From Vibrio tritonius (GTDB taxonomy: Bacteria > Pseudomonadota > Gammaproteobacteria > Enterobacterales > Vibrionaceae), in NCBI RefSeq assembly GCF_001547935.1, contig NZ_AP014636.1, positions 992,001 through 1,056,000 of the forward strand: a stretch of 64,000 nucleotides of DNA, read 5' to 3'. Under the pieces are notes generated by a model that was not told where the DNA came from, ran no database searches, and worked only from the letters and a program-made list of their open reading frames with translations. A program made the position numbers and the translations under genes. This document shows positions 45,211 to 54,567 of this stretch, piece after piece. How positions within the stretch are numbered: the first letter of the stretch is position 1; every line of letters begins with the position of its first letter.

Positions 45211-45972
45211 TTATGCGAAGGAGGTTAAGAATTGGCGTACACGCTCAGATTTAGGGTTATTGAAGAACTCTTCTGGTGGGGCTTTTTCAATCAATTTGCC
45301 TTTTTCAAGGAACACGACTTGGTCTGATACCGCACGAGCAAAATCCATTTCGTGGGTAACCACCACCATGGTGTAGCCCTCTTGAGATAGTTGCTTCATA
45401 ACACCCAATACTTCTCCAACACGTTCAGGGTCAAGGGCAGAAGTAGGTTCATCAAAGAGCAAGACGTCTGGGCTTAATGCCAGTGAACGGGCTATTGCAA
45501 CACGCTGCTTTTGCCCACCAGAAAGGGTTATTGGATAGACGTCTTTTTTATCGAGCATGCCAACCTTTTCCAGTTGTTCAAGTGCGACTTTTTCGGCGTC
45601 GTGCTTTTTCATGTGTTTTACTTTGATCAGAGGCAGCATCACGTTATGTAAGATGTCTAAATGTGGCCATAAGTTGAAGTTTTGGAACACCATCCCTACA
45701 CGTTCACGGATTTTCGCCAGCTGTTTGTTGCTCATTGGTTGATTAGTCGCATTGTCGACACCAATGCGCTCTTCGCCGACAAAAATTTTGCCTTTGTCTG
45801 GTGTTTCTAACCAATTCATACAGCGAAGCAATGTTGATTTGCCTGAACCTGATGAACCGAGAATGCTCACTACTTCACCTTTATTTACTGTCAGGTTGAT
45901 GTCGCGTAACACTTCGATTCCATCAAATTGTTTCGACAGTTTTGTCACTTCAATTGCAGAGTCTTTAAGCAT
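45211..45972 (-). CDS. polar amino-acid ABC transporter ATP-binding protein
   Basis: A 253-residue ATPase of the GlnQ/HisP group. Walker A is ILGSSGSGKSTLLRCMNWLE near residue 37, the Q-loop MVFQNFNLWPHLDILHNVML near residue 93, signature TLSGGQKQRVAIARSLAL near residue 149, Walker B VLLFDEPTSALDPERVG near residue 170 and H-loop VTHEMDFARAV. The start at 45972 has AAAGGA upstream. It overlaps the preceding permease gene by 8 bases and ends the importer operon. Confidence 0.93.
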   Translation of the reverse strand: MLKDSAIEVTKLSKQFDGIEVLRDINLTVNKGEVVSILGSSGSGKSTLLRCMNWLETPDKGKIFVGEERIGVDNATNQPMSNKQLAKIRERVGMVFQNFNLWPHLDILHNVMLPLIKVKHMKKHDAEKVALEQLEKVGMLDKKDVYPITLSGGQKQRVAIARSLALSPDVLLFDEPTSALDPERVGEVLGVMKQLSQEGYTMVVVTHEMDFARAVSDQVVFLEKGKLIEKAPPEEFFNNPKSERVRQFLTSFA

Positions 45973-46630
45973 GATAAAATCCTTTTTTCTTACCAATCAA
46001 CCCGATTAATTTAATGCTGTTTTCAATCGCAAGGCCCACAATCCAATACAATGCAATCGCCACTAAGAACGCTTTAAACGGAATAAAGTACGTCGATTGC
46101 ACGCTGTTTGCCGATGCGGTGATCTCTTGTACGGTGATAATGCACAGAAAGGCGGTATCTTTTAGAGTAATGATTAGCTGATTTCCAAGTAGCGGTAATG
46201 CACTCAGTACCACGTTTGGCAAAATAACGTATAAAAAGGCTTGATGATGACGAAAACCGTGCGCGTGCGCCGCTTCAATCAACCCTTTTTGCATAACCAA
46301 CCGTTGACCACGTAAGATTTCACAGAAGTAGGCGCCATGGTACAGAATCAAGGAGACCAGACCAGCCACTTCTGCTTCCATGCGAAAACCGTATTGACCT
46401 AAACCGTAATAAAGCAAGTAAGCCAAAATCAAAAAAGGGACGGTACGCATGACGGTCATAAAGACTCGCACCGCGCGAGAAAGAAACGGTATTTCCGCTT
46501 CTAGGATGTACAACAGCACCAAGCCAAAAATAAAGCCAATAACGGCTGCAATCGCAAACAGATAGAGAGTTTCAGTAAAACCATCAATAAACCAATCTCT
46601 GGCTTCCCATATCATTGCCCATTCATTCAT
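45965..46630 (-). CDS. polar amino-acid ABC transporter permease
   Basis: A 221-residue permease of the HisM/GlnP family, with several membrane helices and the EAA-like loop EAAHAHGFRHHQAFLYVILP near residue 138. The N-terminal DGFTETLYLFAIAAVIGFIF segment is typical. Together with the next permease it forms the transmembrane heterodimer. It is separated from that gene by 10 bases. Confidence 0.92.
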   Translation of the reverse strand: MNEWAMIWEARDWFIDGFTETLYLFAIAAVIGFIFGLVLLYILEAEIPFLSRAVRVFMTVMRTVPFLILAYLLYYGLGQYGFRMEAEVAGLVSLILYHGAYFCEILRGQRLVMQKGLIEAAHAHGFRHHQAFLYVILPNVVLSALPLLGNQLIITLKDTAFLCIITVQEITASANSVQSTYFIPFKAFLVAIALYWIVGLAIENSIKLIGLIGKKKGFYHA

Positions 46631-46640
46631 CTGACTCTCC

Positions 46641-47282
46641 TTACATCGCTAAACGGCGAGCTTTAACTTCGGCAATCGACTGCGCTTTAACCAACAGCCC
46701 AACAATGACCATATAGATGAGTCCAGCGCCCAAAATTGGGCAGAGCGGTTCATACGTCACCGATGAAATACGGTTGGTAACGCGGGTTAAATCCACCAAA
46801 CCAATAATCGCCACCGCAGGACTGCCTTTGATCAAAAAGGACATTTCATTCACCAGCGCAGGTAAACTAACCGAGAAAATCTGAGGTAACATAATGTGAC
46901 GGAAGAAGGTCCATTCAGTCATGCCACATGCATAAGCAGCCTCTCTTTGATCCATAGAAAAGTTACGGATCGCTGAGCGCCAGATTTCGGCATTAAACGC
47001 GGCGGTATTCAGTGCTAATGACATGATCGCAGCGACGGTGACATCCAATTGCAATCCCAAAGCTGGCAATGCGAGGAAGATAAACAACACCAATGTCACA
47101 AGCGGAGTGGAACGAGCGATGCTTATATATAAGGCAAGTAATTGATCGATGAAAGGAATTTTTCGTTGGCGAATAATGGCGATCAATAATCCCATCGATA
47201 CACCAATCACAATGGCTGTTGCAGATACCCAAATCGTGGTAACAGCCCCCTTGAGTAACATTATCCAAGCACCCAAATCCAT
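46641..47282 (-). CDS. polar amino-acid ABC transporter permease
   Basis: A 213-residue partner permease. The EAA loop REAAYACGMTEWTFFRHIML lies near residue 112, IARSTPLVTLVLFIFLALPA near residue 54 is the usual family segment, and the first membrane helix begins at about residue 8. It lies 74 bases after the binding-protein gene. Confidence 0.92.
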   Translation of the reverse strand: MDLGAWIMLLKGAVTTIWVSATAIVIGVSMGLLIAIIRQRKIPFIDQLLALYISIARSTPLVTLVLFIFLALPALGLQLDVTVAAIMSLALNTAAFNAEIWRSAIRNFSMDQREAAYACGMTEWTFFRHIMLPQIFSVSLPALVNEMSFLIKGSPAVAIIGLVDLTRVTNRISSVTYEPLCPILGAGLIYMVIVGLLVKAQSIAEVKARRLAM

Positions 47283-47356
47283 CTAGTCGTGCTCCTTTGT
47301 TGGCTTTCTCAAAATCCGGCCCAACAGCTGGGCCGGTACAGCTTTTTTGTTCGCTA

Positions 47357-48226
47357 TTACTTGATGTTAGCGAGTTTATGGAACTCAGCTACATTGGTAA
47401 TAGGTTGGTCAGGCAGTCCGTTAAATTCTTGACCAAACCATTTTTTCTGCAGTTCTGTTAATTTGCCTGTCGCTTTTAGATGTGCCACAAACCCATCGAG
47501 GAAAGCCAATAGCTCTGGGCTGTTTTTAGGTACAGGCCATGAGACGAAACCGCCACCTGAAACAGGTAACCCTTTTTCAAATACGTTAGGGCGTTTTTTC
47601 ACCAGGTCATTAACTGAGATAACCGCGTTAATAACGTAATCTAAACGGCCGTTAGCAAGGTCGGCATAGGCTTCTGGATATGATTGGTATTGAACGATTT
47701 TACCTAGGCTACCACCTTGTTCTTTGAGCATCTTTTTCAACTCAGGCAAGCGTGCCATAAAAGCACTTCCTGCTTGAATGCCGACGGTTTTGCCATCGAG
47801 ATCTTTGATGGTATCAAGACGATCATCCCCTTTGCGTTTCACAAAATAGTGTTGCGCAGAAGCTAGTGGCGTTACGAAGTTGAAAACATTTAAACGTTGG
47901 TCGGTGACCAATGCACCGGTAATCGCTGCATCGTATTGACCAGAAGAGACAGCAGCAAGTAAGCCTGTCCAAGGCAGAATGCTTTGCTCAACTTTGATGT
48001 CTTTTGCGTAGGTTTGAAGTTCTTTTAATACGTCGTTGTTAAATCCGACGGGTGTACCGTTATCCATAAAGTTGAAGGGGGCGTAATCATCTTCGGTCGC
48101 CACCTTAAATACACCCGCTTGTTTGATTTGGGGTAAGTCGTTAGCGTGAGCAGCGAAGCTTCCTAGCATCAGTGCCAATAGCGTAACTTTCCCGATCCGT
48201 TTCAATTGTTGACTCGCTAATTTCAT
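47357..48226 (-). CDS. periplasmic amino-acid-binding protein (family 3)
   Basis: A 289-residue extracytoplasmic solute-binding protein. The signal peptide runs to about residue 29 (KVTLLALMLGSFAAHA). The mature protein has VFKVATEDDYAPFNFMDNGT near residue 42, GFNNDVLKELQTYA, WTGLLAAVSSGQYDAAITGA near residue 88 and DGKTVGIQAGSAFM near residue 142, the standard type 3 pattern. AGGAGG precedes the ATG at 48226; the longer frame lacks signal character. It heads the importer operon. The ligand is presumably an amino acid or related amine, perhaps the one handled by the nearby aminotransferase. Confidence 0.92.
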   Translation of the reverse strand: MKLASQQLKRIGKVTLLALMLGSFAAHANDLPQIKQAGVFKVATEDDYAPFNFMDNGTPVGFNNDVLKELQTYAKDIKVEQSILPWTGLLAAVSSGQYDAAITGALVTDQRLNVFNFVTPLASAQHYFVKRKGDDRLDTIKDLDGKTVGIQAGSAFMARLPELKKMLKEQGGSLGKIVQYQSYPEAYADLANGRLDYVINAVISVNDLVKKRPNVFEKGLPVSGGGFVSWPVPKNSPELLAFLDGFVAHLKATGKLTELQKKWFGQEFNGLPDQPITNVAEFHKLANIK

Positions 48227-48396
48227 AACCACCTCCTGTGATAGTGTCCTTACGTTATGATTTCTCACAACAATTAGCTTCTATTTAGCAATCCTTAACA
48301 ATGCTTTCACTATTACTGACTCTACCAAAGAGTAATAGAGCCAAAAATAAATGAAATTAAGGCCAGCACGGCTTTGATAGGGCCAATCTGGCCCCA

Positions 48397-49182
48397 TCAA
48401 TGATGAAAAAATTGCCCCGGCGTACAGCCAAACTGCTTTTTGAATGCTTCACCAAAAGCCGAGACCGAATCGTAACCACAACGCAGTGCCACTTCAGTCA
48501 CCACAGTGCCCTGCTCCAATAGATTTAACGCATAGATAAAGCGCAACCTTTGCCGCCACTGCTGAAACGTAAGCCCTGTCTGCTTAACAAAAAGTCGACT
48601 GACACTGCGCCCACTTAACCCAATGTGTTGGCCCCATTGCTCTACACTCCAGCGATGCGCGGGTTCCGCTTGCAACTGCTGGCACAGAGCACGAATTCGC
48701 CTATCGTCTGGCATTGGTAACTCCAAGCTCACCCTCTCCTGCAATTGCAATTCATCAAGCAACACCATCGCTAACCGCTCTTGTGCTGATGCCAATTCAT
48801 ATAAAGCAGGCATTTGGCAAAAACGAATGATGAGTTCTCTAAATAGTGGGGAAATCACACACACAAAAGGGGCATCCCATCCAACTCCGGGCAGTACATG
48901 GGATTCAATATAGAGGCTATTCATGGTGGCAGCGCCATCCGACACCACTTGATGAGTCACCCCTTCTGGTACCCAAATGCCATAATGTGGTGGTGACACG
49001 TAGCTGGCATGCTCTGTTTGCACCGTCAAAATCCCTTGCGCCGCATAAGAGAACTGGCCCCATGCATGAGAATGCCAGGGCGTCGCGCTACCTTGATCAT
49101 CCCAGCGTTCTGGCCGCGCCCAGATAGGGCGTGGCAATTGCTCATACACCGGAATGGTGCGGATTTGTCGTGTATTCGACAT
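48397..49182 (-). CDS. AraC-family transcriptional regulator with N-terminal cupin
   Basis: A 261-residue regulator. The N-terminal cupin has TPWHSHAWGQFSYAAQGILT near residue 34 and VSPPHYGIWVPEGVTHQV near residue 62. The C-terminal pair of helix-turn-helix motifs comprises WSVEQWGQHIGLSGRSVSRL near residue 178 and VVTEVALRCGYDSVSAFGEA near residue 227, ending FKKQFGCTPGQFF. It is divergent from the carrier gene at 49267 and probably regulates it. Confidence 0.91.
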   Translation of the reverse strand: MSNTRQIRTIPVYEQLPRPIWARPERWDDQGSATPWHSHAWGQFSYAAQGILTVQTEHASYVSPPHYGIWVPEGVTHQVVSDGAATMNSLYIESHVLPGVGWDAPFVCVISPLFRELIIRFCQMPALYELASAQERLAMVLLDELQLQERVSLELPMPDDRRIRALCQQLQAEPAHRWSVEQWGQHIGLSGRSVSRLFVKQTGLTFQQWRQRLRFIYALNLLEQGTVVTEVALRCGYDSVSAFGEAFKKQFGCTPGQFFHH

Positions 49183-49266
49183 AATTTGTCTTAACTTCGA
49201 TAGCAGGAAATAGAAAGAGAGCGTACCTTAGCGCAGGTCATCTTTTCAATCCCGTTGGAACACTTT

Positions 49267-50274
49267 ATGTTTATCAATTCACTCCTACAACGCATTCAAA
49301 AAGAGTGGTTTATCGTCACAATGTTACTCATGATTGTGCTCGCTGCTCTGATTCCCGATTTAGGTAAAAGCCAAGGTTGGTTTCATCTCGACAAACTCAC
49401 CAGCATAGGTATCGCCATTATCTTCTTTTTACATGGTATTGGCTTGTCACCAGAGAAGATCCGCCAAGGTGTGAGTAACTGGAAACTTCACTTGGTTGTA
49501 CAACTCGCTACGTTTGTCGTCTATCCGCTGATTTGGGTCGTGTTTGGTCACATGATGTACCAAGCATTTCCAGCGGCATTAGCGGTCGGGTTTTGCTATC
49601 TATTTGCCCTACCCAGCACGATTTCGTCATCAGTTGCGATGACCAGCATCGGCAAAGGCAACATTCCTGGCGCCATTTTCAATGCCTCTTTGTCCAGTGT
49701 GTTGGGGGTATTTATTACGCCATTGTTGATGGGATGGTTTACTCAATCAACAGGGGCGAGACTCGATGTTTCAGGCACCATTGTATCCGTTGCCGAGCTT
49801 TTACTCTTGCCGATGATCGCTGGTCAGCTTCTTCGACCACTGTTGGGTAATTTACTAGCCCGTTATAAAGGCATCACCAATAAAGTCGACAAGTGGGTTA
49901 TTTTGATGATTGTGCTTAATGCCTTCAGTGACTCCGTCATCGAACACATTTGGTCGCACTTTTCGGTAACACTACTAGGCATCTCTGCTTTGATTTGTGT
50001 GGTGGTACTTTTGGCGATCACTCACTTGTTACGCTGGGTATCGGCTCGTTGGCACTTTTCCCATGCCGATGAAGTGGCTGCTGTTTTCTGCGGCACAAAA
50101 AAAACCTTAGCCGCTGGCATACCAATGGCTAAGGTTATCTTTAGTACTTCACCAGATTTGGGCATGATACTTTTACCTATCATGCTCTATCACCCAATTC
50201 AGCTGTTTTACTGTGCAATTTTAGCTAACCGTTATGCCAATAGAGCCAATGCTCATCTTTCACCAAACAAATAA
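49267..50274 (+). CDS. bile acid:sodium symporter family carrier (SBF-like)
   Basis: A 335-residue membrane protein with about ten helices, resembling the SBF-like/YfeH group: GIAIIFFLHGIGLSPEKIRQ near residue 51, YLFALPSTISSSVAMTSIGK near residue 116, and AVFCGTKKTLAAGIPMAKVI near residue 273. The residues STISSS and GTKKTLA are the family's cation/substrate crossing regions. I start at the ATG at 49267; an in-frame TTG is four codons upstream. The cargo is unknown. It is divergent from an AraC regulator. Confidence 0.88.
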   Translation: MFINSLLQRIQKEWFIVTMLLMIVLAALIPDLGKSQGWFHLDKLTSIGIAIIFFLHGIGLSPEKIRQGVSNWKLHLVVQLATFVVYPLIWVVFGHMMYQAFPAALAVGFCYLFALPSTISSSVAMTSIGKGNIPGAIFNASLSSVLGVFITPLLMGWFTQSTGARLDVSGTIVSVAELLLLPMIAGQLLRPLLGNLLARYKGITNKVDKWVILMIVLNAFSDSVIEHIWSHFSVTLLGISALICVVVLLAITHLLRWVSARWHFSHADEVAAVFCGTKKTLAAGIPMAKVIFSTSPDLGMILLPIMLYHPIQLFYCAILANRYANRANAHLSPNK

Positions 50275-50295
50275 GCAAATTGCAAAAGAGTTGGG

Positions 50296-50715
50296 TTAGG
50301 ATGCCAACTCTTTTGAGATCTGCACAACGTGATAAGTGTAAGTGATCGCCATACTCGATTTAAGCATCAGTGCCACATGACAATTTTCATTTATCGCGCT
50401 TTCAATCACTTGATTTACCATAGAATCATTAAGACCAAATCCTTTAATGATAAAATGCAAGTTCACACTTTTAAAGAGACGAGGTTGAGTATCGGTTAAG
50501 CTGTAGCTCACCTCTGTTTTCATACCAAACAGTTCTACCTCTTGCTGTTTCAGTCCAGCAATCACTTCACCTGAGCAACAAGAACCTAAGGCTGACAACA
50601 GAATATCGGTTGGACAGGTAGCACTTTCATTATTGTTATCCACTGGGAAATGAAAGTTATGATCGTTGATTACATCAAACTTATAATCTTGCTGCCATTC
50701 GACGCTAACAGTCAT
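50296..50715 (-). CDS. OsmC-family protein
   Basis: A 139-residue OsmC/Ohr-type protein, expected to reduce organic peroxides or relate to thiol chemistry. The two conserved cysteines are in SALGSCCSGEVIAGLKQQ near residue 45 and INENCHVALMLKSS near residue 113. The form is closer to the YhfA branch than to Ohr. It is convergent with the carrier gene, 21 bases apart. Confidence 0.85.
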   Translation of the reverse strand: MTVSVEWQQDYKFDVINDHNFHFPVDNNNESATCPTDILLSALGSCCSGEVIAGLKQQEVELFGMKTEVSYSLTDTQPRLFKSVNLHFIIKGFGLNDSMVNQVIESAINENCHVALMLKSSMAITYTYHVVQISKELAS

Positions 50716-51146
50716 AATAGCCTTCTCCTAAGAGTTATACACACCGCTAAACATTCACCGACGTGTGCTTCACGTTCAGTATGTTTATTACACTCCATTC
50801 GGTTAGAGCATAAATAAAATTGAATGTTTTATTTATAATATCAATAAGTTAAATCCGAGCAATTGCAGTTTAAGCAAGCACAATCTCTGCTAATGCTTTA
50901 AGCGTTTGCTGTGCGTTATCGATAAAGCCGCCGATAGTAACAGACGATGAACCCGGTTTCATTATCATTATCGAGTTTAGGGAGATAATTTGGTGTAAAC
51001 GGTGAACTACGCACCAATTGTTAATTCAATTATTATCAAATAAGTTGATACGGAGCGTAAAAGTGAGCTTGATGTGAGCCAAGTCACCCAAAGGCAACTT
51101 GGCGCGGCTGGTAAAACACCATAACATTATACAGCAAATGCTAATG
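50716..51146. other. intergenic region without a recognised gene
   Basis: About 430 AT-rich bases. It contains the OsmC promoter region and, near 51074-51100, a GCCAAGT/ACTTGGC inverted repeat with a 12-base loop, position compatible with a weak terminator or unstructured remnant. No ORF was supported. Confidence 0.45.
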
Positions 51147-51692
51147 TTAACCTTTTGAATTAAAACACCATTCTGTTGCTAGCGCCGCCATGGTGACCTT
51201 GTCTTTAAACTCCCCATGACGAAATCCAGCTTGGCGCAAAACGCCCTCCTCGCGATAACCAGCATTGGAGTAGGCCTTAACTGCAGCAGGATTATCGGCA
51301 AACGCAGTTAACGTCATACGATGTAATCCAATATCAGCAAAGGCATATTCAGTAATACGCCTCGTAACTAATGAGGCAATCCCTTTACCCCACAGCTCTT
51401 TTTCGCCAATCAAGATAAAAAACTCACCACTGCGATTGAGCGTACTCATTGAACTGATACCCGCGTATCCGATCAATTGGTGATTTTCTTGTAGCACAAT
51501 CCCAAATGTAATGGTGCGGCTATCATCGTTAATCTGGCTTAGCCATTTTTGAACATCAGTGCGTGATTGTGGATAGCGATACCCAGACAAACTGTATTGC
51601 GTTATCTCATCATCACAGCCCCAGCGGTAAAAGCTCTCGGTGTCTTCAACATCTAATGCCCTCAGGTAGACCATCCCGGTCTTTAAAATCAT
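51147..51692 (-). CDS. GNAT-family acetyltransferase, RimJ/RimL-like
   Basis: A 181-residue acetyltransferase starting ILKTGMVYLRALDVEDTESF, with the acetyl-CoA loop GEKELWGKGIASLVTRRITE near residue 92 and HRMTLTAFADNPAAVKAYSN near residue 122, then AGYREEGVLRQAGF. The pattern resembles ribosomal-protein or antibiotic acetyltransferases of the Acetyltransf_3 group. The substrate is not predictable. It lies 63 bases from lplA on the same strand. Confidence 0.88.
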   Translation of the reverse strand: MILKTGMVYLRALDVEDTESFYRWGCDDEITQYSLSGYRYPQSRTDVQKWLSQINDDSRTITFGIVLQENHQLIGYAGISSMSTLNRSGEFFILIGEKELWGKGIASLVTRRITEYAFADIGLHRMTLTAFADNPAAVKAYSNAGYREEGVLRQAGFRHGEFKDKVTMAALATEWCFNSKG

Positions 51693-51754
51693 CGTGTGTC
51701 CTTCTCTTGATCTGTCATACTGTTGATAAAGGGAACTCTTAATAAAGGGGCATA

Positions 51755-52771
51755 CTATTGTATTTGCGCACCAAGCCAGGAGCCGAGTTCCTCAAGTTGG
51801 GCTTGATACTCAGGCGCTTGTTCAATCACGGCGGTGATGGCTTGGCGCATACCGTCTACGGTGTATGTCTGTTTGGCCAATGCTGCGCCGAACAGTTCAA
51901 TCGGTTTGGGATCCAACGCGTCACTGTAGACTTGCGCATGTTCAATAATGCCGTGCGTCACATCCAAATAGAGATCCACCCCACCCCATGCAAACCGCTC
52001 ACTCAATTGATGAGTAAATTGCGGCGTGCTACCGAAGTTCCACTCCCAGCTACTTTGCTTAGCAAATTTTGTTGCAAAATCTGGCAAGTTGGCTGACGCT
52101 TCTGGAGAAATAAATTCGATGTCAATTTCGGTATCATAGTAGTGACGATAAGCTTCTATCATCGCATCACATACCATTTTATGGTCGATTTTCGGCACAA
52201 TGGTATTGAGGTTAATAACACGCGATTTTACCGAAGTAATGCCTTTGGCTTGCAGTTTTTTAGGATCCGGATTGAGGTAGTCCGCCAAGCGCGACATATC
52301 GGTACTCATCAAAATGGTGCCATGATGGAACCCGCGATCAATGGTTTCACGATAGGCCGAACCAGAGAATTTACGAACGCCCTGCTCATCTTCCACAACC
52401 AAGTCATTGCGACCCGTTGCTTTGCCATTCACACCGATACTAGCCAGTGCATCTAATACAATTTGGGTGGAAACACTTTTATCGTATTCTGGCTTACCCG
52501 CCATAAACGTAAAACAAGTGTTACCAAGGTCATGAAATACAGCACCACCGCCGGTTTGCCGACGCGCCAATTTCACGCCATCGCGCTCCATGATATCGGT
52601 TTTACACTCTTTCCAAGGGTTTTGTGCTCGGCCGATAACCACAGTATCGTTGTTTTGCCATAAAAACAGCACGCGCTGATCCGCAGACATAGAACGGAAA
52701 ATGATGTCCTCCACAGCAAGGTTAAACCAAGGGTCCGTGGACTGGGACAGTAGAATACGCGTTTTTTTCAT
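51755..52771 (-). CDS. lplA: lipoate-protein ligase A
   Basis: LplA activates free lipoate with ATP and attaches it to lipoyl domains of 2-oxoacid dehydrogenases and GcvH. The 338-residue protein has the same length as the E. coli enzyme and its motifs: STDPWFNLAVEDIIFRS near residue 10, LWQNNDTVVIGRAQNPWKEC near residue 37, LARRQTGGGAVFHDLGNTCF near residue 69 and FSGSAYRETIDRGFHHGTIL near residue 134, including the catalytic lysine region DNPDPKKLQAKGITSVKSR-like segment near residue 165. The C-terminal accessory domain is present. Confidence 0.95.
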   Translation of the reverse strand: MKKTRILLSQSTDPWFNLAVEDIIFRSMSADQRVLFLWQNNDTVVIGRAQNPWKECKTDIMERDGVKLARRQTGGGAVFHDLGNTCFTFMAGKPEYDKSVSTQIVLDALASIGVNGKATGRNDLVVEDEQGVRKFSGSAYRETIDRGFHHGTILMSTDMSRLADYLNPDPKKLQAKGITSVKSRVINLNTIVPKIDHKMVCDAMIEAYRHYYDTEIDIEFISPEASANLPDFATKFAKQSSWEWNFGSTPQFTHQLSERFAWGGVDLYLDVTHGIIEHAQVYSDALDPKPIELFGAALAKQTYTVDGMRQAITAVIEQAPEYQAQLEELGSWLGAQIQ

Positions 52772-52946
52772 AGCAAAGCCTGCCTATCTGATTGATTGCT
52801 CGATATGTTAAGTGATTTTTAATCGAGAATCACTATGTGTTCGACACGCTCGATTTAAGAAGATAGTCCCCAAAGTTGATGATGCGATACTCAGGCAAAG
52901 GTCCATACTTGGTTTCAAGAACAACATAACAACAAAGGCGAACAAA

Positions 52947-52970
52947 AAAAGGATGCCGAGGCATCCTTTT
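52947..52970 (-). terminator. intrinsic terminator after the pectate lyase gene
   Basis: AAAAGGATGCC and GGCATCCTTTT form an 11-bp stem with a 2-base loop, followed on the minus strand by a run of seven T. It lies 22 bases after the pectate lyase stop. Confidence 0.88.
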
Positions 52971-52991
52971 CGTTACATCACAATGGCTCAA

Positions 52992-54167
52992 TTAAAGAGA
53001 CAACTTACCAGCGCCTGCTGTCGCTTTTAGATAAGCCGCCAAACCTTCAGTAGAGTACAGTGAGTAAGAGTAAGGAATATTCCAAGATACGTCAGCTGGA
53101 ATATTGCTACCGCTTAGATCAAGCGTTGTATCATTGAACACTGAACCTGTATCTGTCAGCTCTGAATTGGTTTTGTAGACTTTAGCCACTTTGTATTGTT
53201 TGCTGGTTTTCAAGTTATCAATGTTAAATACATTGTATTGTGAATTGATAGAACCTTCATAACCTAGACCGAACGCGTACATGAACGGGTAAGTGTCATC
53301 TTTGTAATCGCCTTCAAATAGGTTATTGAATGCATGGATTTTACCGTAACGAACACGTGGCGTACGCTGAGTAGTTTTGCTAAATACGTTATCGGCTAAG
53401 GTTACACGTAAATGACCGCTGTCTTCTTTAGAGTTGCTTTTGCTGTGGCCGATAAGCATCGTTTTATTATGGTTTTCAAATAAAGACGCAGAAACCGTGA
53501 CAAAATCACTGCCATGTTTAATATCAAGCATACCGTCGTGACGAACATATTCATAACCGTCTACTTCTGTGTAATCGGCATCAGTATATGAACCATCATC
53601 AAATGTCACATGGTCAACCCAAACATTTTTAGAATATGTGATTGTCATGCTATCCCACTCAGCATTCCAACCATCACCAGATTCAAAATGCGGTGCAACA
53701 TCCACTGGAGTTTCAATGTGAATATTACGGATAATAACATTATTGACATGAGACATAACTAACGAACCATTAGTAAAGCCTGCATCGCTGGTCACACCAA
53801 TAATAGTGGTGTTAGAAGGAATTTTAATTTGAGAGCGCGATTTTTGGTCATTAAAACTGCTATAAGCAGTGCCACCACTAATATCAATTGTACCTTGAAT
53901 TTGAATAATGCGAGCGTCACCCTCATCTTCATCTAGTGCGGCTTCGAATGCGGAAATAGAACTCACAAGATAAATATGCGCGCTATCTGCGTTTGCACCA
54001 CCAGTGGTACCACCGTTTTGCGTTGCGAAACCGATAGTTGCTTCTGTAAGTGCTTCATTAGTATACAAAGGTCCTGCTTGAGCCGAAACCGCAGCAAACA
54101 TTGATGTTAACGCACAAGTCACAGCCACACCAAGTGTGCGCTTAGCAAAATGAGAAGAAAAAGTCAT
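52992..54167 (-). CDS. secreted pectate lyase, polysaccharide lyase family 1
   Basis: A 391-residue exported enzyme that cleaves polygalacturonate by beta-elimination. The signal peptide (FAKRTLGVAVTCALTSMFAA then VSAQA) ends at about residue 31. The parallel beta-helix features are NTTIIGVTSDAGFTNGSLVM near residue 118, NVWVDHVTFDDGSYTDADY near residue 181 with calcium aspartates, HDGMLDIKHGSDFVTVSASL near residue 209, and the catalytic arginine in TQRTPRVRYGKIHAFNNLFE near residue 265. Together with the signal-less pectinesterase it indicates pectin use. Confidence 0.93.
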   Translation of the reverse strand: MTFSSHFAKRTLGVAVTCALTSMFAAVSAQAGPLYTNEALTEATIGFATQNGGTTGGANADSAHIYLVSSISAFEAALDEDEGDARIIQIQGTIDISGGTAYSSFNDQKSRSQIKIPSNTTIIGVTSDAGFTNGSLVMSHVNNVIIRNIHIETPVDVAPHFESGDGWNAEWDSMTITYSKNVWVDHVTFDDGSYTDADYTEVDGYEYVRHDGMLDIKHGSDFVTVSASLFENHNKTMLIGHSKSNSKEDSGHLRVTLADNVFSKTTQRTPRVRYGKIHAFNNLFEGDYKDDTYPFMYAFGLGYEGSINSQYNVFNIDNLKTSKQYKVAKVYKTNSELTDTGSVFNDTTLDLSGSNIPADVSWNIPYSYSLYSTEGLAAYLKATAGAGKLSL

Positions 54168-54567
54168 ACATGATTCCTATAAATGTATCAAAAACAGATT
54201 TTGCTTAATTAATAAGCTATCTTATGTTTACGAAAATAAATGGAACACAATCACTCCACATAATTTTCGCTAATGTAAGAATTTGTAAAGTTTAATTCCA
54301 GCTGTTTTTAACATTTATTTTTTTATTGTAAAACTCATAAAATTAATAAGTTTACTTTATGGGACCCATGCCACATTTAATCAATGAAAAATATTGAGAT
54401 AAGAACCTATTTATACTTCTAAGCTCCTATTAATATTTTAACAATTAGATAATATACAGTACCAATATATTTTATTAGATGTTATCCCCACTATACGCAG
54501 ATGACAGACGGGTTTATACCAGCCTCATTCTACAGGTTACTTCGCAGTTGAATTCACGGGGATACGA
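54168..54567. other. AT-rich region upstream of the pectate lyase
   Basis: About 400 bases with very high A+T, between the pectate lyase start and the end of the diguanylate cyclase gene. It must hold the lyase promoter. No ORF, RNA gene or convincing KdgR-like palindrome was recognised. Confidence 0.5.

Noticed and set aside
51074..51100. GCCAAGT/ACTTGGC hairpin as a small RNA gene
   Set aside because: The stem is short with a 12-base loop, no U-run follows and no promoter is evident.
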